From positions 72,503,296 through 72,567,295 of the forward strand of contig CM053142.1 of NCBI GenBank assembly GCA_028571685.1: a stretch of DNA of 64,000 nucleotides, written 5' to 3'. Under the pieces are notes generated by a model that did no database searches, was not told the origin of the DNA, and saw only the letters and a program-made list of their open reading frames with translations. The DNA comes from Heterohyrax brucei (taxonomy: Eukaryota; Chordata; Mammalia; Hyracoidea; Procaviidae). Shown piece by piece: positions 11,403 through 22,803 of this stretch (within the stretch, counting starts at the first letter, position 1; each line of letters starts with the position of its first letter). The translations under genes were made by a program, and so were the position numbers.

Positions 11403-12424
11403 GTATTATCCTCTTGATTTCTTTTAATTAGGTATGTCCTTGCCTTGCTGGGTTTACAAAGTATGTAGAGACACTACATGTGACAATCACAGGAGGCTTG
11501 TGAAAGGAGCTCTGTTTTGTATGGTTTCTATATTCTCTAGCATGCAGTACAATGTGAGATTCAAAGAATTAGGACTATTTTATCAGGCAGTCCAGTCAGA
11601 AGAGAGAAACTAACTCTACCAATAATTTTAACAGAGAAAATTTAATATATATATATAAAATAACTGGTGAAAAGCGATAAATGACTTAAAGGGATAAAAG
11701 AAAACTTTAAAGAATAGAAAACAAAGCTAAAGGAGATTACAGAAAGAGAAACTAAAAACTAGGAAGAGTCTTGTCCCTCTCCCAAGGCTGAAATTAAAGT
11801 CTCATTGAACAGATTACCACAAAACACACCGGCTTCTGGATGCAAATAAATTTACCACCATATGTGGACCACAGCCAGTCTTTAGGAGCAGCCAGCAGAG
11901 TGGTTGTGAAATTCACTCACTAGAGGACACAAGCTGGCCACAGCTGGTCCACAAGAAAGAGTAACAGCCGACCTGGCCTAGTCAGCAGGAAGAAGCCTTA
12001 CGGTTGGCAGAAGGTGCCAGAAAAACTCTGAGATCAAGCATCACTGGCCTTCCCCAGGACTGGCAACATTGCCAGAGAAGGGAGAGAACACTAGCGCTAG
12101 GAAAAGAAAGCCCGTCCTTTGCCACAGACTTGCAGCCCTCCAGTGACCCCTACTGACAAGGCACGCGTCACATCCACTGGTAAAACGAGAACTATACAGC
12201 TCCAGGGCAAAAAGGATAGCTATAGAAATAAAAAGCAATAAATGTATAAATTGATTACTGTTCCCAGTGTATGTTCTAACCCCTAGTGAAGCCACTAATA
12301 GATAATGCAAAGCAATACAGCTTAAAAGCCAATAAAGTAATTCAAATTGCATTCAAAAAACAGTAGGGAATAGGGAGCAAAGTATTAAGTAGAAAATGTA
12401 ACTAAACTAATAATACTAATGATA
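11403..12424. other. Unassigned old sequence
   Basis: There is no coding frame with recognisable features. The sequence is AT-rich around 11620-11720, including an (AT)n run near 11645-11660. Part may be an old LTR or LINE, but I could not assign it. Confidence 0.4.
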
Positions 12425-12534
12425 GCACTAAATAACATCAAAACTCATTGGTATGAGTGAAAGAAGTCAGACACTAGGTCTACTATATGATTCCATTTAT
12501 GTAAAATTCTAGAAAATGATACCTAATGTATTAT
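12425..12534 (+). mobile_element. Old L1 3' end, left part
   Basis: The text 'gtgaaagaagtcagac' followed by 'tatatgattccatttatgtaaa' is typical of mammalian L1 ORF2 C-terminal/3' UTR sequence in plus orientation. The element continues after the RTE-derived insertion at 12935-13165. Confidence 0.65.
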
Positions 12535-12934
12535 GCCACCACCCATCTGTCGGTTTGTCATGCTGTGGCGATTTGCATGTTGCTGATGCTGGAGCCTAGA
12601 CCCACGAGGATTTCGAACACCAGCAGGGTTACCTATGGTTGACAGGTTTTATTGGAGCTTCCAGAATAAGATAGACTAGGAGGAAATGTCTGGTGATCTA
12701 TTTTCAATACTCAGACGGTGAAAATCTTATGGATTACATTAGAATACTGTTCTGTGTAGTGCCAGAAGATGAGCCTCCTACGTTAGAAGGCGCTCAAAAT
12801 ACGCAGTGGCCACAACAACAGTTTCTAGCGTACTCATGATCCTGAAGACGGTACAGCAACAGACAACACCTTCTTATGTCGTTCACAGGGTCACTGTGAG
12901 TTGGCGCTGACTCACAGCAACTAACAGAAACAAA
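12535..12934 (+). mobile_element. RTE-derived nonautonomous SINE-like element
   Basis: The ~400-bp element begins with 'ctgtcggtttgtcatgctg', which I recognise as RTE 5' leader-type sequence of this lineage. It ends with 'gggtcactgtgagttggc ... ctcacagcaactaacagaaac', the same 3' end as the RTE LINE copies at 19430-19490 and 20930-20987. It thus joins an RTE 5' part to an RTE 3' end without the reverse transcriptase. It splits an older L1 3' end. Confidence 0.6.
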
Positions 12935-13165
12935 AATATACAATGACAAAAAGTTAACTAGTGGTTGCATAGGGGTAGTAGATGTGGAGGAGGGTTAATG
13001 GACTGCAAAGTAGCATGGAGAAGCTTTGGGGGTGATAGATGTATTCTGTATATTAGTTTCAATGTTCATTTCATGGGTACATACATTTGTCACAACTCAC
13101 TGACTCGTACACTGTAAATGAGTGTAGTTTATTGTACTTGGTTTTACCTCAATAAAGTTTAATTG
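12935..13165 (+). mobile_element. Old L1 3' end, right part
   Basis: This is the continuation of the L1 interrupted at 12534. 'ctagtggttgcataggggta', 'gatagatgtattctgtatat' and the final 'acctcaataaagtttaa' are typical of old mammalian L1 3' UTRs. The AATAAA signal is near 13151. Confidence 0.65.
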
Positions 13166-14568
13166 GTAAAATGCAGTGGATAAAATGTTCTCATAGGACA
13201 AAGAGGTGGGGAGCCAGAAAGTTGGTAGAGTTGCTGAATGGACATTGCAGACCCAGTGCACTCCTGTGACATACTGGACAGCTTCCAATGTCATCCAAGT
13301 TCTTATTAAGCCCAGGCTCACCTACAGTGAGGACATAGAAGGTTCAGCTTCCCAAGCTTACTCCAGTGGAGTAAAGGGGTGGTATTTTGCATGCCAGATA
13401 TCTGCTGTATTAATGTAACAACCAGTGGGAGAATGAGAGACACATCTGAGCAAGCACCTGTATAGAGACATGTGGATACACATGAGCTCGGGCTCAGCCT
13501 CAGGCAACTGGCTTCTTCCTTGCTGGACAGATAACTGGTGGAGCATTAAAACGTGAAGGCATAGTCAGCAAGATAGGGCACTGGAGCCAGAAACCACATT
13601 TAGAGTTGAAAATGTAATAAGTAACCAAACAATTCCCTTTGGATGTCTTTAAAAATCAAAGCAAATAAATCTCTCCTTACGTGATTCACCAGTATGGGGA
13701 AATTTTCAACTCTCCCATACCTCCTAGCTTCTGAAAACTTGAAATTGGGTGATTTGAAGAGAAACCAAGAAGAGGGTTCTAACGTTAATAAAATTGACTG
13801 GGAATTTCTTTAGAAATAACAATAAAGGGAAACATTGCAAGACAAAATAATTGATATTCTATTTTGTACATGCAAAGTATTCGACTAATTACAGGTATGT
13901 GAATTGAAGCTGTGAAACTGGTTTTCTTTTAGTAGATATAATTTATAAAAATTCAAATGAGCACCTGTGAGAAGAGAGTCCTTTGGAAAAAGCCAGAAAG
14001 CCATGATTTTCTCTCTTCCTCTCCCTGATAACACCATTAAGCCTCAGAACAAATCACCCTCCCACCCCCAAAGTGATGTTTGTTGTTAGCAACGTTAAAA
14101 AGACACAATTTAGGGTTAAACAACCCTGTTCCTCAGGTAGTCAGGGGACATAATACATGAGACCCCAATATGCCTGTTGTTTGTTAGCAAGGTTAAAAAG
14201 ATAAAATTTGTCACAGAGATTAAGGTATAGAATAGCTAGGAAAGACACTTTCTTTGTCTCCTCAGCTATGGTGCCACAGTGGAGGCACCAGTAGCATTCA
14301 GATTACAGTCCTAAGTGGTTTTACCTGGCCAAGGGGAGACCATCAGTATGTGGGCTCCCATTGCATTCCTCAACCACATTCCAAGTGGAAGGCAGGTGCG
14401 AACAAGTCTACATCCAGTTTCCAGAAACCAAGGGGATTGATGTGCCATATAACCATCTCACTCAGGCCTCCCAGGCATGACATAAACTTGACACACATGG
14501 AAAAGTCATCATATCTGCCTAGACAGCTTTTGAGCCAGGAGGACTGCTTGTCTATTGTATTCTGTCCA
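13166..14568. other. Unassigned sequence, no gene seen
   Basis: Short open frames such as 13206-13418 and 14254-14595 show no domain, splice or codon signal that I can defend. One feature is a pair of ~35-bp direct repeats near 14078-14112 and 14173-14209, both containing 'gttagcaa(c/g)gttaaaaaga'. Confidence 0.4.
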
Positions 14569-15132
14569 TGTTCTAGTCATCTAGTACTGCTTTAACAGAA
14601 AATGCCATGAGTGGATGGCTTTAGCTAAGAGGAGTTTATTCTTTCACAGTCTAGTAGGCTATAAATCCAAATTCAGAGTGTCCACTCCAGAGGAAGGCTT
14701 TCCGTCTTTGTTGGCTCTCAAGGAAAGTCCTTGTGTTACTTCAGTCTTTGGTCAGGAAGCATCTTGGTGCAGGAAGCTCAGGTCGGACAGACATGTTCTA
14801 CTCCCAGTTCTGCTTTTTTTTTATGATATGAGGCCCCCACTCTCTGCTTGCTTCTCTTTCCTTCATGTCTTATAGGATAAAAAGACAGAAGGTGGTGTAA
14901 GCCATATGCCAGGGAACCTCCTCTTTATACTGGAGCAGGAAGGTGATCTTATATAGGGTTTTACAGTACCACCCTAATCTTCTTCAACATAAATCATATT
15001 ACCTACAGGCTGGGATTAAGATTTATAGCACAGGAAAATCACAAAACAGAGGACAATCACAAAATATTGTGAATTATGGCCTAGCCAAATGGCTACATAC
15101 GTTTTTGGGGGGACATAATTCAATCCATGAAA
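14569..15132 (-). mobile_element. MaLR-like solo LTR
   Basis: In minus orientation this reads as one ~560-bp LTR. Its 5' end is 'catggattgaattatgtccc' (right edge) and its 3' end is 'agatgactagaaca' (left edge). It matches the LTR pieces at 6177 and 4318. The flanks gtcca and gtcat could be a diverged 5-bp target duplication. No internal retroviral sequence adjoins it. Confidence 0.65.
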
Positions 15133-15151
15133 GTCATCTTCTTACTATGAA

Positions 15152-15680
15152 GCCTGACAATTAAGTCTGTGAACCTAATTTGCTACATACCTCATCGCTG
15201 AAATTCGCTATGGTCACCTTCAAAGTACTCCTATTGGGAAGCTATGCACCAAAGCCATTGCTTAGTCCACCCTTCAAAGCGATTTTGGATCTCTTTCTGG
15301 AATGGCCACTGCACTCTGTGACGTGGTGGTAAGTTCATGAACCAATTGTATAGTTGTCTGTGAGGAAGTTTTTAGCCAGTAAACAAATAACTGTTTTGGA
15401 ACATCCTCCCTATTCACTCGATCTGGCCCCCAGTGACTTTTCTCTTTACCCCAAAATAAAAAAAATATTGAAAAGAGGACATTTTGATGACTTTCAGGAC
15501 ATCAAGGGAAATATGACGACAGCTCTGATGACCATTCCCGAAAGAATTCAAAAACTACTTTGAAGCGTGGACTCGGCACAAGCATCAGTGCATAGCTTCC
15601 CAAGGGGGGTACTACGAAGGTGACTGGAGTGATATTTAGCAACAAGGTATGTAGCACTTTTTCTAGCATGCATGTAAGTA
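15152..15680 (+). mobile_element. Palindromic mariner derivative with partial transposase
   Basis: The left arm (15152-15327) is the inverted copy of the right arm (15508-15680). Both derive from the 3' end of a mariner, that is, the transposase C-terminus, 3' UTR and terminal repeat. The left edge begins 'gcctgacaattaagtctgtg'. The centre at 15354-15563 reads as 69 codons of mariner transposase, including 'HPPYSLDLAPSDFSLYPKIK', which carries the third Asp of the DD34D catalytic triad. The first two Asp regions are absent. It is a nonautonomous remnant. Confidence 0.75.
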
Positions 15681-16564
15681 ATAAAACCTACTTTCCATGT
15701 GCTATTGTTCATTCATGCCCTAGTTGGAAGGACATGATGTTTATAAAGCAACAATCCATATTAGTTATTAGTTCCTGGCTAATAAGTCTTTCTAATGGCC
15801 TCCTGGCTATCTAGAAACCAAGCAAGCACATCCTGAGAATACATCACAGATCTGCTGGTTTGTACCTCAGATTTGGTACAGCAAAGCAGAGTGTGGCAGT
15901 GGTGTCTCTTTGCACCATTTCCTTCAAAGTTGCCATCTTGAGAAGTAGCACTTTATTCCCCAAATCATTCACATACTCTGTTTTGGAACTGTCCCCAACA
16001 TGTACAGTTGCCATCTTGAACACTCTCAATACTCATAGGATCTTTCAGTGCCACCCACAGTTTGAACATGGGTATTCTGGAGCAGGCAGTTTATCTATAT
16101 AATGTCATTGGTCAATACAGTGGAAGCCATGCAAGCTTGAAATCAAAAGCCATACAATCTACCAGATTTATCAGATTACCCACCATCTCTGATCCATATT
16201 CTGAATACCCATGTCACAGGGACGTTCCGAGAGCTGAAAGAAAAAAAATCATGAAAGATGAAAGTGTCATTCACAGATAATCAATAATGTTGGTGTCTTT
16301 TTTTTTTCTCAATAGTGGTAAGTATTCTTTAATTGTATCCAGAAGATTTCATTTCAGCAGCAGAAGTGGTTTGGAATCAAAATTGTTCATGCACTCTTTA
16401 TTGACCCTTCTCTATTTCAGGCACTGGTCTAAGTCTGGGAAAAGCAGAATGACTTGATGTTTTTGATGAGCTCCAGAGTCTACCCTGACGGTGTCACCTT
16501 GAGTAAGCTACTAAATCTTTCTGTGCCTCATTTCCTTCATCTGTAATAAGCGAGGGATAATCGC
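15681..16564. other. Unassigned sequence
   Basis: No gene or clear repeat was recognised. 'gttgccatcttga' occurs twice (about 15928 and 16007), hinting at an internal short duplication. Confidence 0.35.
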
Positions 16565-16885
16565 AATGGCCTGTCTTAGGCTTCTAAGGCTACTGTAAAA
16601 AAGCTCATAAGACCAAAAATACATTGTTTCACAGTTCTGTAGGCTCAAAATTCAAAACACGGTATTGGTTCTGTTGATTCCTTCTGAGGCTCTTAGGAAG
16701 AATAGGGTTCATGCCTCTCTCGTAGTTTCTGATCCCTGCACACAGAATTCCTTGACTTCTAGCTATATCACATATAGTGACCTTCCTCTTTCTTTCTGTA
16801 GATCTTTACCAGTTGCACAGAAGTAGGACTCACTTTACTTTAGAGTGACCTCATATTAACCAAACTGATAATATCTGCAAAAACC
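16565..16885 (-). mobile_element. MLT/MST-like LTR fragment
   Basis: The order of 'ctaaggctactgtaaaaaag', 'gtttcacagttctgtaggct' and 'cttctgaggctctt' follows the widespread mammalian MaLR LTR read in reverse orientation. The fragment is diverged and incomplete. Confidence 0.5.
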
Positions 16886-16904
16886 ATGGGTATATGGTTA
16901 GTAC

Positions 16905-17338
16905 TATGGCATATTTTTGTAGAACATCATTCAGTTTCATTTTTGTTAGTTTTGTTGAACTGGTTCCTACTCATAGCGACCACAGGTATAACGGAAGGAA
17001 ACTCTGCCTGGTCTTGTGCCATCGTCAGAATCATTGTGCTTAAGCCCACTGTTGCAGCCATGTGTCAGTCCATCTTATTGAGGGTCTGTCTCTTTTGTGC
17101 TGGCCCTCTACTCTACCAAGCATGGTGTCCTTCTGCAGGGACTGGTCTCTCCTGATAACATGTCCAAAATAAGTGAAATGAAGTCTCACCATCTTCTAAG
17201 TGCATCCAACCTCTACTTCTTCCAAGACAGATTTAATCACTCTTCTGGCAGTCTATTATTCACCAACACCGTAACTTAAAGGCATTAATTCTTCGTGGGT
17301 CTTCATTATTCATTGCCCACCTTTAGGATGCATATGAG
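16905..17338 (-). mobile_element. RTE (BovB-like) LINE 3' fragment
   Basis: Minus-strand reading gives the same C-terminal and 3' UTR region as the plus-strand RTE at 19030-19490. 'ctgccagaagagtgattaa' corresponds to the conserved 'acTGCCAAAAGAAC' stretch, and 'gtcgctatgagtaggaacc' matches the RTE 3' end. It abuts the next RTE copy in opposite orientation. Confidence 0.75.
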
Positions 17339-19490
17339 GATATTGAAATCCATGACTTAGTCCTCAAAGTGCTGACTGTCGCACAGACCATCAGTTTCTC
17401 AGAGGCAAAGTCAAATTGAAACTGAAGAAAATTAGAACAAGTGCATGAGAGCCAAAACACAACATTAAGTATATGCCACCTGAGTTTAGAGACTATCTCT
17501 AGGACAGATATGATGCTTTTGAGCACTAATGACCAAAGACCAAATGAGTTGAGGAATGATATCAAAGACATCATCCATGAAGAAAGCAAGAGGTCGCTAA
17601 AAAGACAGGAAAGAAAGAAAAGACTACTTGGACATCAGAAGAGACTCTTGAATGTTGAGTAGCTAAAGCAAAAGGAAGGAATGATGAAGTAAAAGAATTG
17701 AACAGAAGATGTCAAAGGGTTGCTCAAGAAGACAAAGTAAAACATTACAATAACACATGCAAAGAGCTGGAAATAGAAAACTGAAGGGAACAAACACATT
17801 CGGCATTTCTCAAGCTGAAAGAACTAATGAAAAAAATTCAAGACTGTGTTGCAATAGTGAAGGATTCTACAGGCAAAATATTAAAGGTCTCAGGAAGCAT
17901 CAAACGAAAATGGAAGGAATACACACAGTCATTATACCAGAAAGAACTGGTCAATGTTCAACAATTCCAAGAAGTAGCATATGAACAAGAACTGATGGTA
18001 CTGAAGGAAAAAGTCAAAGCTACACTGAAGGCATTGGTGAAAAACAAAGCTCCAAGAATTGATAGACTATTAATTTCATCAATATCAAAAATATTTCAAC
18101 AAATGGATGCAGTGCTGGAAGTGCTCATTCATCTAGGCCAAGAAGTTTAGAAGTCAGTTTCCTGTTAAGCTGACTGGAAGAGATCCATATTTATGCCTTT
18201 TCCCAAAAAAATTGGCTCAGCCAAATGCTTATTACCGAACAATATCATTAATATTACACACAAGTAAAATTTTGCTAAAGTTCATTCATAAGAGACTGCA
18301 ACAGTATATTTACAGGAAACTGCAAGAAATTCAAGCCAGATTCAGAAGAGGATGTAGAACCAGGGATATGAATGCTGATATCAGATGGATCATGGCTAAG
18401 AGAATATCACAAGAATGTTTGCCTATGTTTTAGTTAACTGCAAAAGCATTCAACTGTGGAGATCATAACAAATTATGGATAATATTGTGGAGAACAGGAA
18501 TTCCATAGCACTTAACTGTGGTCATGAGGAATTTGCACATGGATCAAGAGGTAGTTGTACAAACAGAACAAAGGAACACTGCATGGTTTAAAGTCAGGAA
18601 AGGTGTGTATCAGGGCTGTATCCTATCACCATAACTTTTCAACCTGTGTACTGAGTAAACAGTCCAAGAAGCAGGACTACATGAAGAAGAACGAGGCATC
18701 AGGATTGGAGGAAGACTCATTAACAACCTGCGTCATGCAGATGACACACAAGTGAAGATCCAAAACACTTACTCATAAAGTCAAAGACCATAGCCATCAG
18801 TATGGATTGCACCTCAACATCAGGAAAACAAAAATGCTCACAGCTGGACCAGTAAGCAACATCATGATAAATGGAGAAAGGATTGAGGTTGTCAAAGATT
18901 TCATTTCACTTGGGTCTACAATCAGTGCCTTTGGAGGCAGCATCAAGAAATCAAATAACACATTGCACTGGGAAAATCAGTGGCAAAAGACCTCTTTAAA
19001 GTGTTGAAAAGTAAAGATGTCATCTTACAAACAAAGATTCACCTGACCCAAACCACGGTATTTTCAATCTCATCACATATGTATAAAAGCTGGATAATGA
19101 ATAAAGAAGACAGAAGAAGAACTGATGCCTTTGAATTGTGGTGTTGGAGAAGAATATTAAATATACCATGAACTGCCAAAAGAACAAACAGATCTGTTCT
19201 GGAAGGAGTAAAACTAGAGTGCTACTTGGAAGCAAGGATGGTGGGACTGCATCTTACATACCTTGGACATGCTGTCAGGAGGAGATCACTCCATCTTGCT
19301 TGGTAAACTACATGGTCAGCAAAAAAACGAGGAAGATCCTCAACAAGACAGATTGAGACAGCGGCTACAAAACTGGGCTTAAGCATAAAAACTACTGTGG
19401 ACATGATACAGGACCAGGCAGTATTTTGCTTTGTTGTGCACAGGGTCACTATGAGTCACTACTTACTCAACGACACCTAACAATAGTCTA
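17339..19490 (+). mobile_element. RTE (BovB-like) LINE, 5'-truncated, RT region
   Basis: This is a 2.15-kb plus-strand fragment of a non-LTR retrotransposon. 17827-18150 encodes 107 codons including 'SIKRKWKEYTQSLYQKEL' and 'KALVKNKAPRIDRL', the start of the RT domain. The catalytic box at 18734-18745 reads HADD, so the usual aromatic residue is His. The C-terminal part, 18807-19171, contains 'RRTDAFELWCWRRILNIP', typical of RTE elements. The APE endonuclease half is missing. Several frameshifts and stops separate the frames. It ends with 'ggtcactatgagtcac' and a short 'cctaacaatag' tail. Confidence 0.85.
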
Positions 19491-19767
19491 AAATGAGCCC
19501 TTGCTGTGCTCTGACAATTATATTACATTTCTCTACCTCAGTACGCAATAAAGCCATTTCACATCTTCTTGTTTCTTGGCAGAACTTCACAGTGCCTCAA
19601 CCCTCCTGCCACCTGATGATGTTGCTTCTATTCTTTGAGAACATACAAGCAAACAAAAGGGAGCTCCCACACCATCCCATTGCTGTGTTCACCAGCCTAC
19701 CCCTCATCTCTCCCTGTATACTCCACTTTCCCTCCTATTACTATGGAAACCTTATCCTCACTCCTAT
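19491..19767. other. Unassigned spacer before solo LTR
   Basis: No repeat or gene was recognised. The open frame 19493-19789 runs into the LTR and shows no features. Confidence 0.35.
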
Positions 19768-20258
19768 TGTTGAAATGAGACATAAGTAACTCCATTTATA
19801 GGAAGAGTGCAGTGAAAATTCAGATAATAAGCTCCAGGAACTAACTTAGCAGGAAATAACAAGAGATACCATAGGGTAATTAAACTGAAACAAATAGGGC
19901 AGGGGGAGATAGCCTCTTGAGTCAGTCTAGTGAAACATCCACTCCCGGTTATATTTTACAACCTAAACATTCACCAATGTGGTTAACACATTCGCCCACA
20001 GCTAAATTTTGCAACTTGCAGAAATTCCATATGGCCTTAGCCAACCTCAGCCAATCAATGCAAAGTTCAGCCCCCCTCCCTACCTTGCAATTTTACGGGT
20101 TAAATACAGGGTACTAAGAAAACTTGGGGTCACCTCCTTGCTCTGCACAGTTTGGAGTGCGTCCCTCGTGTACCAGTCTTTTTCCTACTGGGCACATTTT
20201 TAATAAAACTTAACCTTTAAAGAGACTGCATCGCTTCTTGAATCCCGAACCTCTAACA
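19768..20258 (+). mobile_element. Solo LTR of a class I (gammaretrovirus-like) ERV
   Basis: The 491-bp element begins TGTTGAAATG and ends CTCTAACA, giving the TG...CA ends of an LTR. It is flanked by perfect 4-bp duplications CTAT at 19764-19767 and 20259-20262. A 4-bp duplication is typical of gammaretrovirus-like integration. A CCAAT box lies in 'cagccaatcaatg' (about 20048). AATAAA is at 20202-20207, which supports plus orientation. No internal sequence remains, so it arose by LTR-LTR recombination. Confidence 0.8.
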
Positions 20259-20351
20259 CTATCTCAGACCTGTGCTACTTCTTAAGCAGTGAATCTCATA
20301 CCCTGCTACCATGGACATCTCTCAAGCAATTTGTCTCTCTCTACCCTCATG

Positions 20352-20987
20352 GTAAGCAATGAAACAATTGAAGTTATCAAGGATTTTATCTTACTTGGAC
20401 CCACAATCAACACCAGTGGAAGCAGCAGTCAAGAAATCAAACAGTACATTGCACTAGGAAAATCTTGTTGCAAGAGATCTTTTAAAAGTGTTAAAAAACA
20501 AAAACAAACAAACAACAACAACAACAACAAAAGATGACACTCTGAGGACTAAGGGCACCTGAGGCAAGCCATGGTGTTTTCAATCACTTCATGTGCATAC
20601 AAAAGTTAGACAATGACTAAGGAAGACCACAGAAGAACTAATACCTTTGAGTTACAGTGCAGGTGAAGAATATTGAGCATACCATGGACTGCCAAAAGAA
20701 CAAGCAAATCTGTCTTGAAAGAAGCACAGACAGATGTTCATTAGAAGTGAAGTTGGTGAGACCTCATCTCACGCACTTTGGACGTATTATCAGGAGTAAC
20801 CAGTCCCTGGAGAAGGACATCATGCTTGGAAGAGTGGAGAGTCAGAGAAAAACAGGAAGACTCTCACTGAGATGGATGGGTACAGTGACTGCAACACTGG
20901 GCTTAAATATAACAACAGGACGATGTATCGTTCTGTTGTACATAGAGTCACTGTGCGTATCAACTGACTAGGCATCACCTAACAACA
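20352..20987 (+). mobile_element. RTE LINE 3' fragment
   Basis: This is the C-terminal third of the RTE ORF plus the 3' end. 'acaattgaagttatcaagga' corresponds to 18880-18900 of the neighbouring copy. 'ccatggactgccaaaagaac' and the tail 'ctaggcatcacctaacaac' are family-typical. An (AAC)n run at about 20508-20530 lies inside the element. Frames are broken. Confidence 0.8.
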
Positions 20988-21779
20988 AAAATCCTCAATC
21001 ACCTTTTTTTCTCTTTTTCCTTTTCTATTCAGTTATTCTGACAAACATACAATGGTACTGTTAATTAACCCATCTTTTAAAAAAATATTTTTGACAGTAC
21101 TTTTTTTCTAGCAAGCTCCATTGCTCTGCCCTCTCTGCCCCTTTTAGAGCTTGCCTATACTTGTTGCTTCTTGTTTTTTTCTACCTGTGTTTTGCTAATC
21201 CTCTGCGATTAGGTTTTGTCCTTTATCCACAGCTGCTGTTAACTTCAACTCCTAGAGGTCCTGTGTGTGTCAGAGTAGAACTCTGATTCATAAAGTTCTC
21301 AATGGCTAATTTTTTGGAAGTAGATCATCAAGCCTTTCTTACAACTCTACATAGATTGAATCTCCAAAGTTTGGCTAGCATCCAAGAGTAATAACCATTT
21401 GCCCCATCCAGGGACTCCATTTTGCTCTTACCATCCCATAAAAATAACACATACCTAAGTCATCAATGGCATACACAAAGATGAATCCAAATGTCAATGT
21501 TCAGTCCTTGTTTCATGAGCAACATTTGACACAGATGTTTGCCCCATCTTACTGGACACCCTTTCTTCACTTGCCTGTCAAGGACAGCATCTCCTACTGC
21601 CCTATCGGCTACATCTCTCACTCCCTTATATTGATTGCTTCTGATCTTATTTTTCTCTCTTTTGTTTGTTTGTGATATATAGCATACACATGGAAAAGTA
21701 AAATATATGTGCTGTGTTCCATAAATTATAAAGCCTATAGATATGACTGTGTAGACACTACCCAGACCAAGAGATAGAA
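20988..21779. other. Old repeat-like sequence, largely unassigned
   Basis: Nothing coding is seen. The last ~120 bases (from about 21660) resemble an old mammalian L1-type 3' UTR ('agcatacacatgg ... agaccaagagatagaac') that continues into the left arm of the inverted repeat. Confidence 0.4.
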
Positions 21780-22194
21780 CATTTCTGGCATTTCAGAACC
21801 TTCTCAGGAACCCTTTCCAGATGAAAATTTCGCCCTCTTTCTCCCTCCAGCAGATAACCAATTTACTTAAATTTTATGGTAGTTTTCTTTCCTAAGAAAG
21901 ACATACCAAAATGTCCTATTATGACTGTACAGTTTTCTATTGCTATTGTATTTCTGTCATCTTTAGCTGTACATAATTTGAAATGATCTTATTAGACTAA
22001 AAAAAATAAGTTTACAAATCCTTGTGGTGAACTAAATCACGTTATTTTCTATTTGTTTTTTAGCTTACATTTGTGGTTAGAAATGTTGCTTCCTGTTAAA
22101 AATATTCATTCAGTTAGCTTCTAAACAACTTTAGCACTATTGCAATTTGATAAATTAACTTTTAATTTCTGTTAATTATGTCCAAATCTAGCCA
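21780..22194 (+). repeat. Left arm of a 415-bp inverted repeat
   Basis: It is nearly identical, as reverse complement, to 22804-23217. Shared edges are 'catttctggcatttcagaac' on the outside and 'attatgtccaaatctagcc' on the inside. The arm itself looks like old LINE-derived sequence. The spacer is about 610 bp. Confidence 0.9.
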
Positions 22195-22237
22195 AGAACA
22201 TAATATTTCTATCAATTTATTTAAATGTTTCGTGCAT

Positions 22238-22612
22238 TCAAATTGTGGTGTTGGTGAAAAATACTGAAAATACCATGCACTGCCAGAAGAACAAACAAAT
22301 CAGTATTAGGAGAAATACAGCCACAACGCTCCATAGAGGCAAGGATGGCAGGACTTTGCTCACTCACTTTGGACATGTCATCAGGAAAAACTAATCACTA
22401 AAAAAGGACACTATGTTTGGTAAAGCAGAGGGTCAGTAAAGGTAAGGTAGGCCCTTTGTGAGATAGACTGACACAGTAGACCAGATAATGAACCCAAATA
22501 TACCAATGACCATAAAGGTGGTGCAGGACTACACAGTATTTCATTCTGTTAGACATAAGGTCGCTATGAGTTAGAGCCAATGCAACAGCAACAAGCAATA
22601 ACAGCAATGAAG
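22238..22612 (+). mobile_element. RTE LINE 3' fragment in the inverted-repeat spacer
   Basis: 'ccatgcactgccagaagaac', 'ctcactttggacatgtcatc' and the end 'aaggtcgctatgagttagag ... caacagcaac' match the C-terminal and 3' end of the RTE copies at 19130-19490. Confidence 0.8.
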
Positions 22613-22803
22613 TCTCAACAAATGTTACATTTATTTATGCATGACCTAAGTATTCCTTGTTGGGTTGTTTTTTATGGCAGTAAAATATATGTAATATAAA
22701 ATTTGCTATTTTAATCATTTTTAGTTGTACAATTCATTGACATTAACTGCATTTCACAATGTTCTACAACAATCACCACTATTTATTTTCAGAACTTTAT
22801 TCC

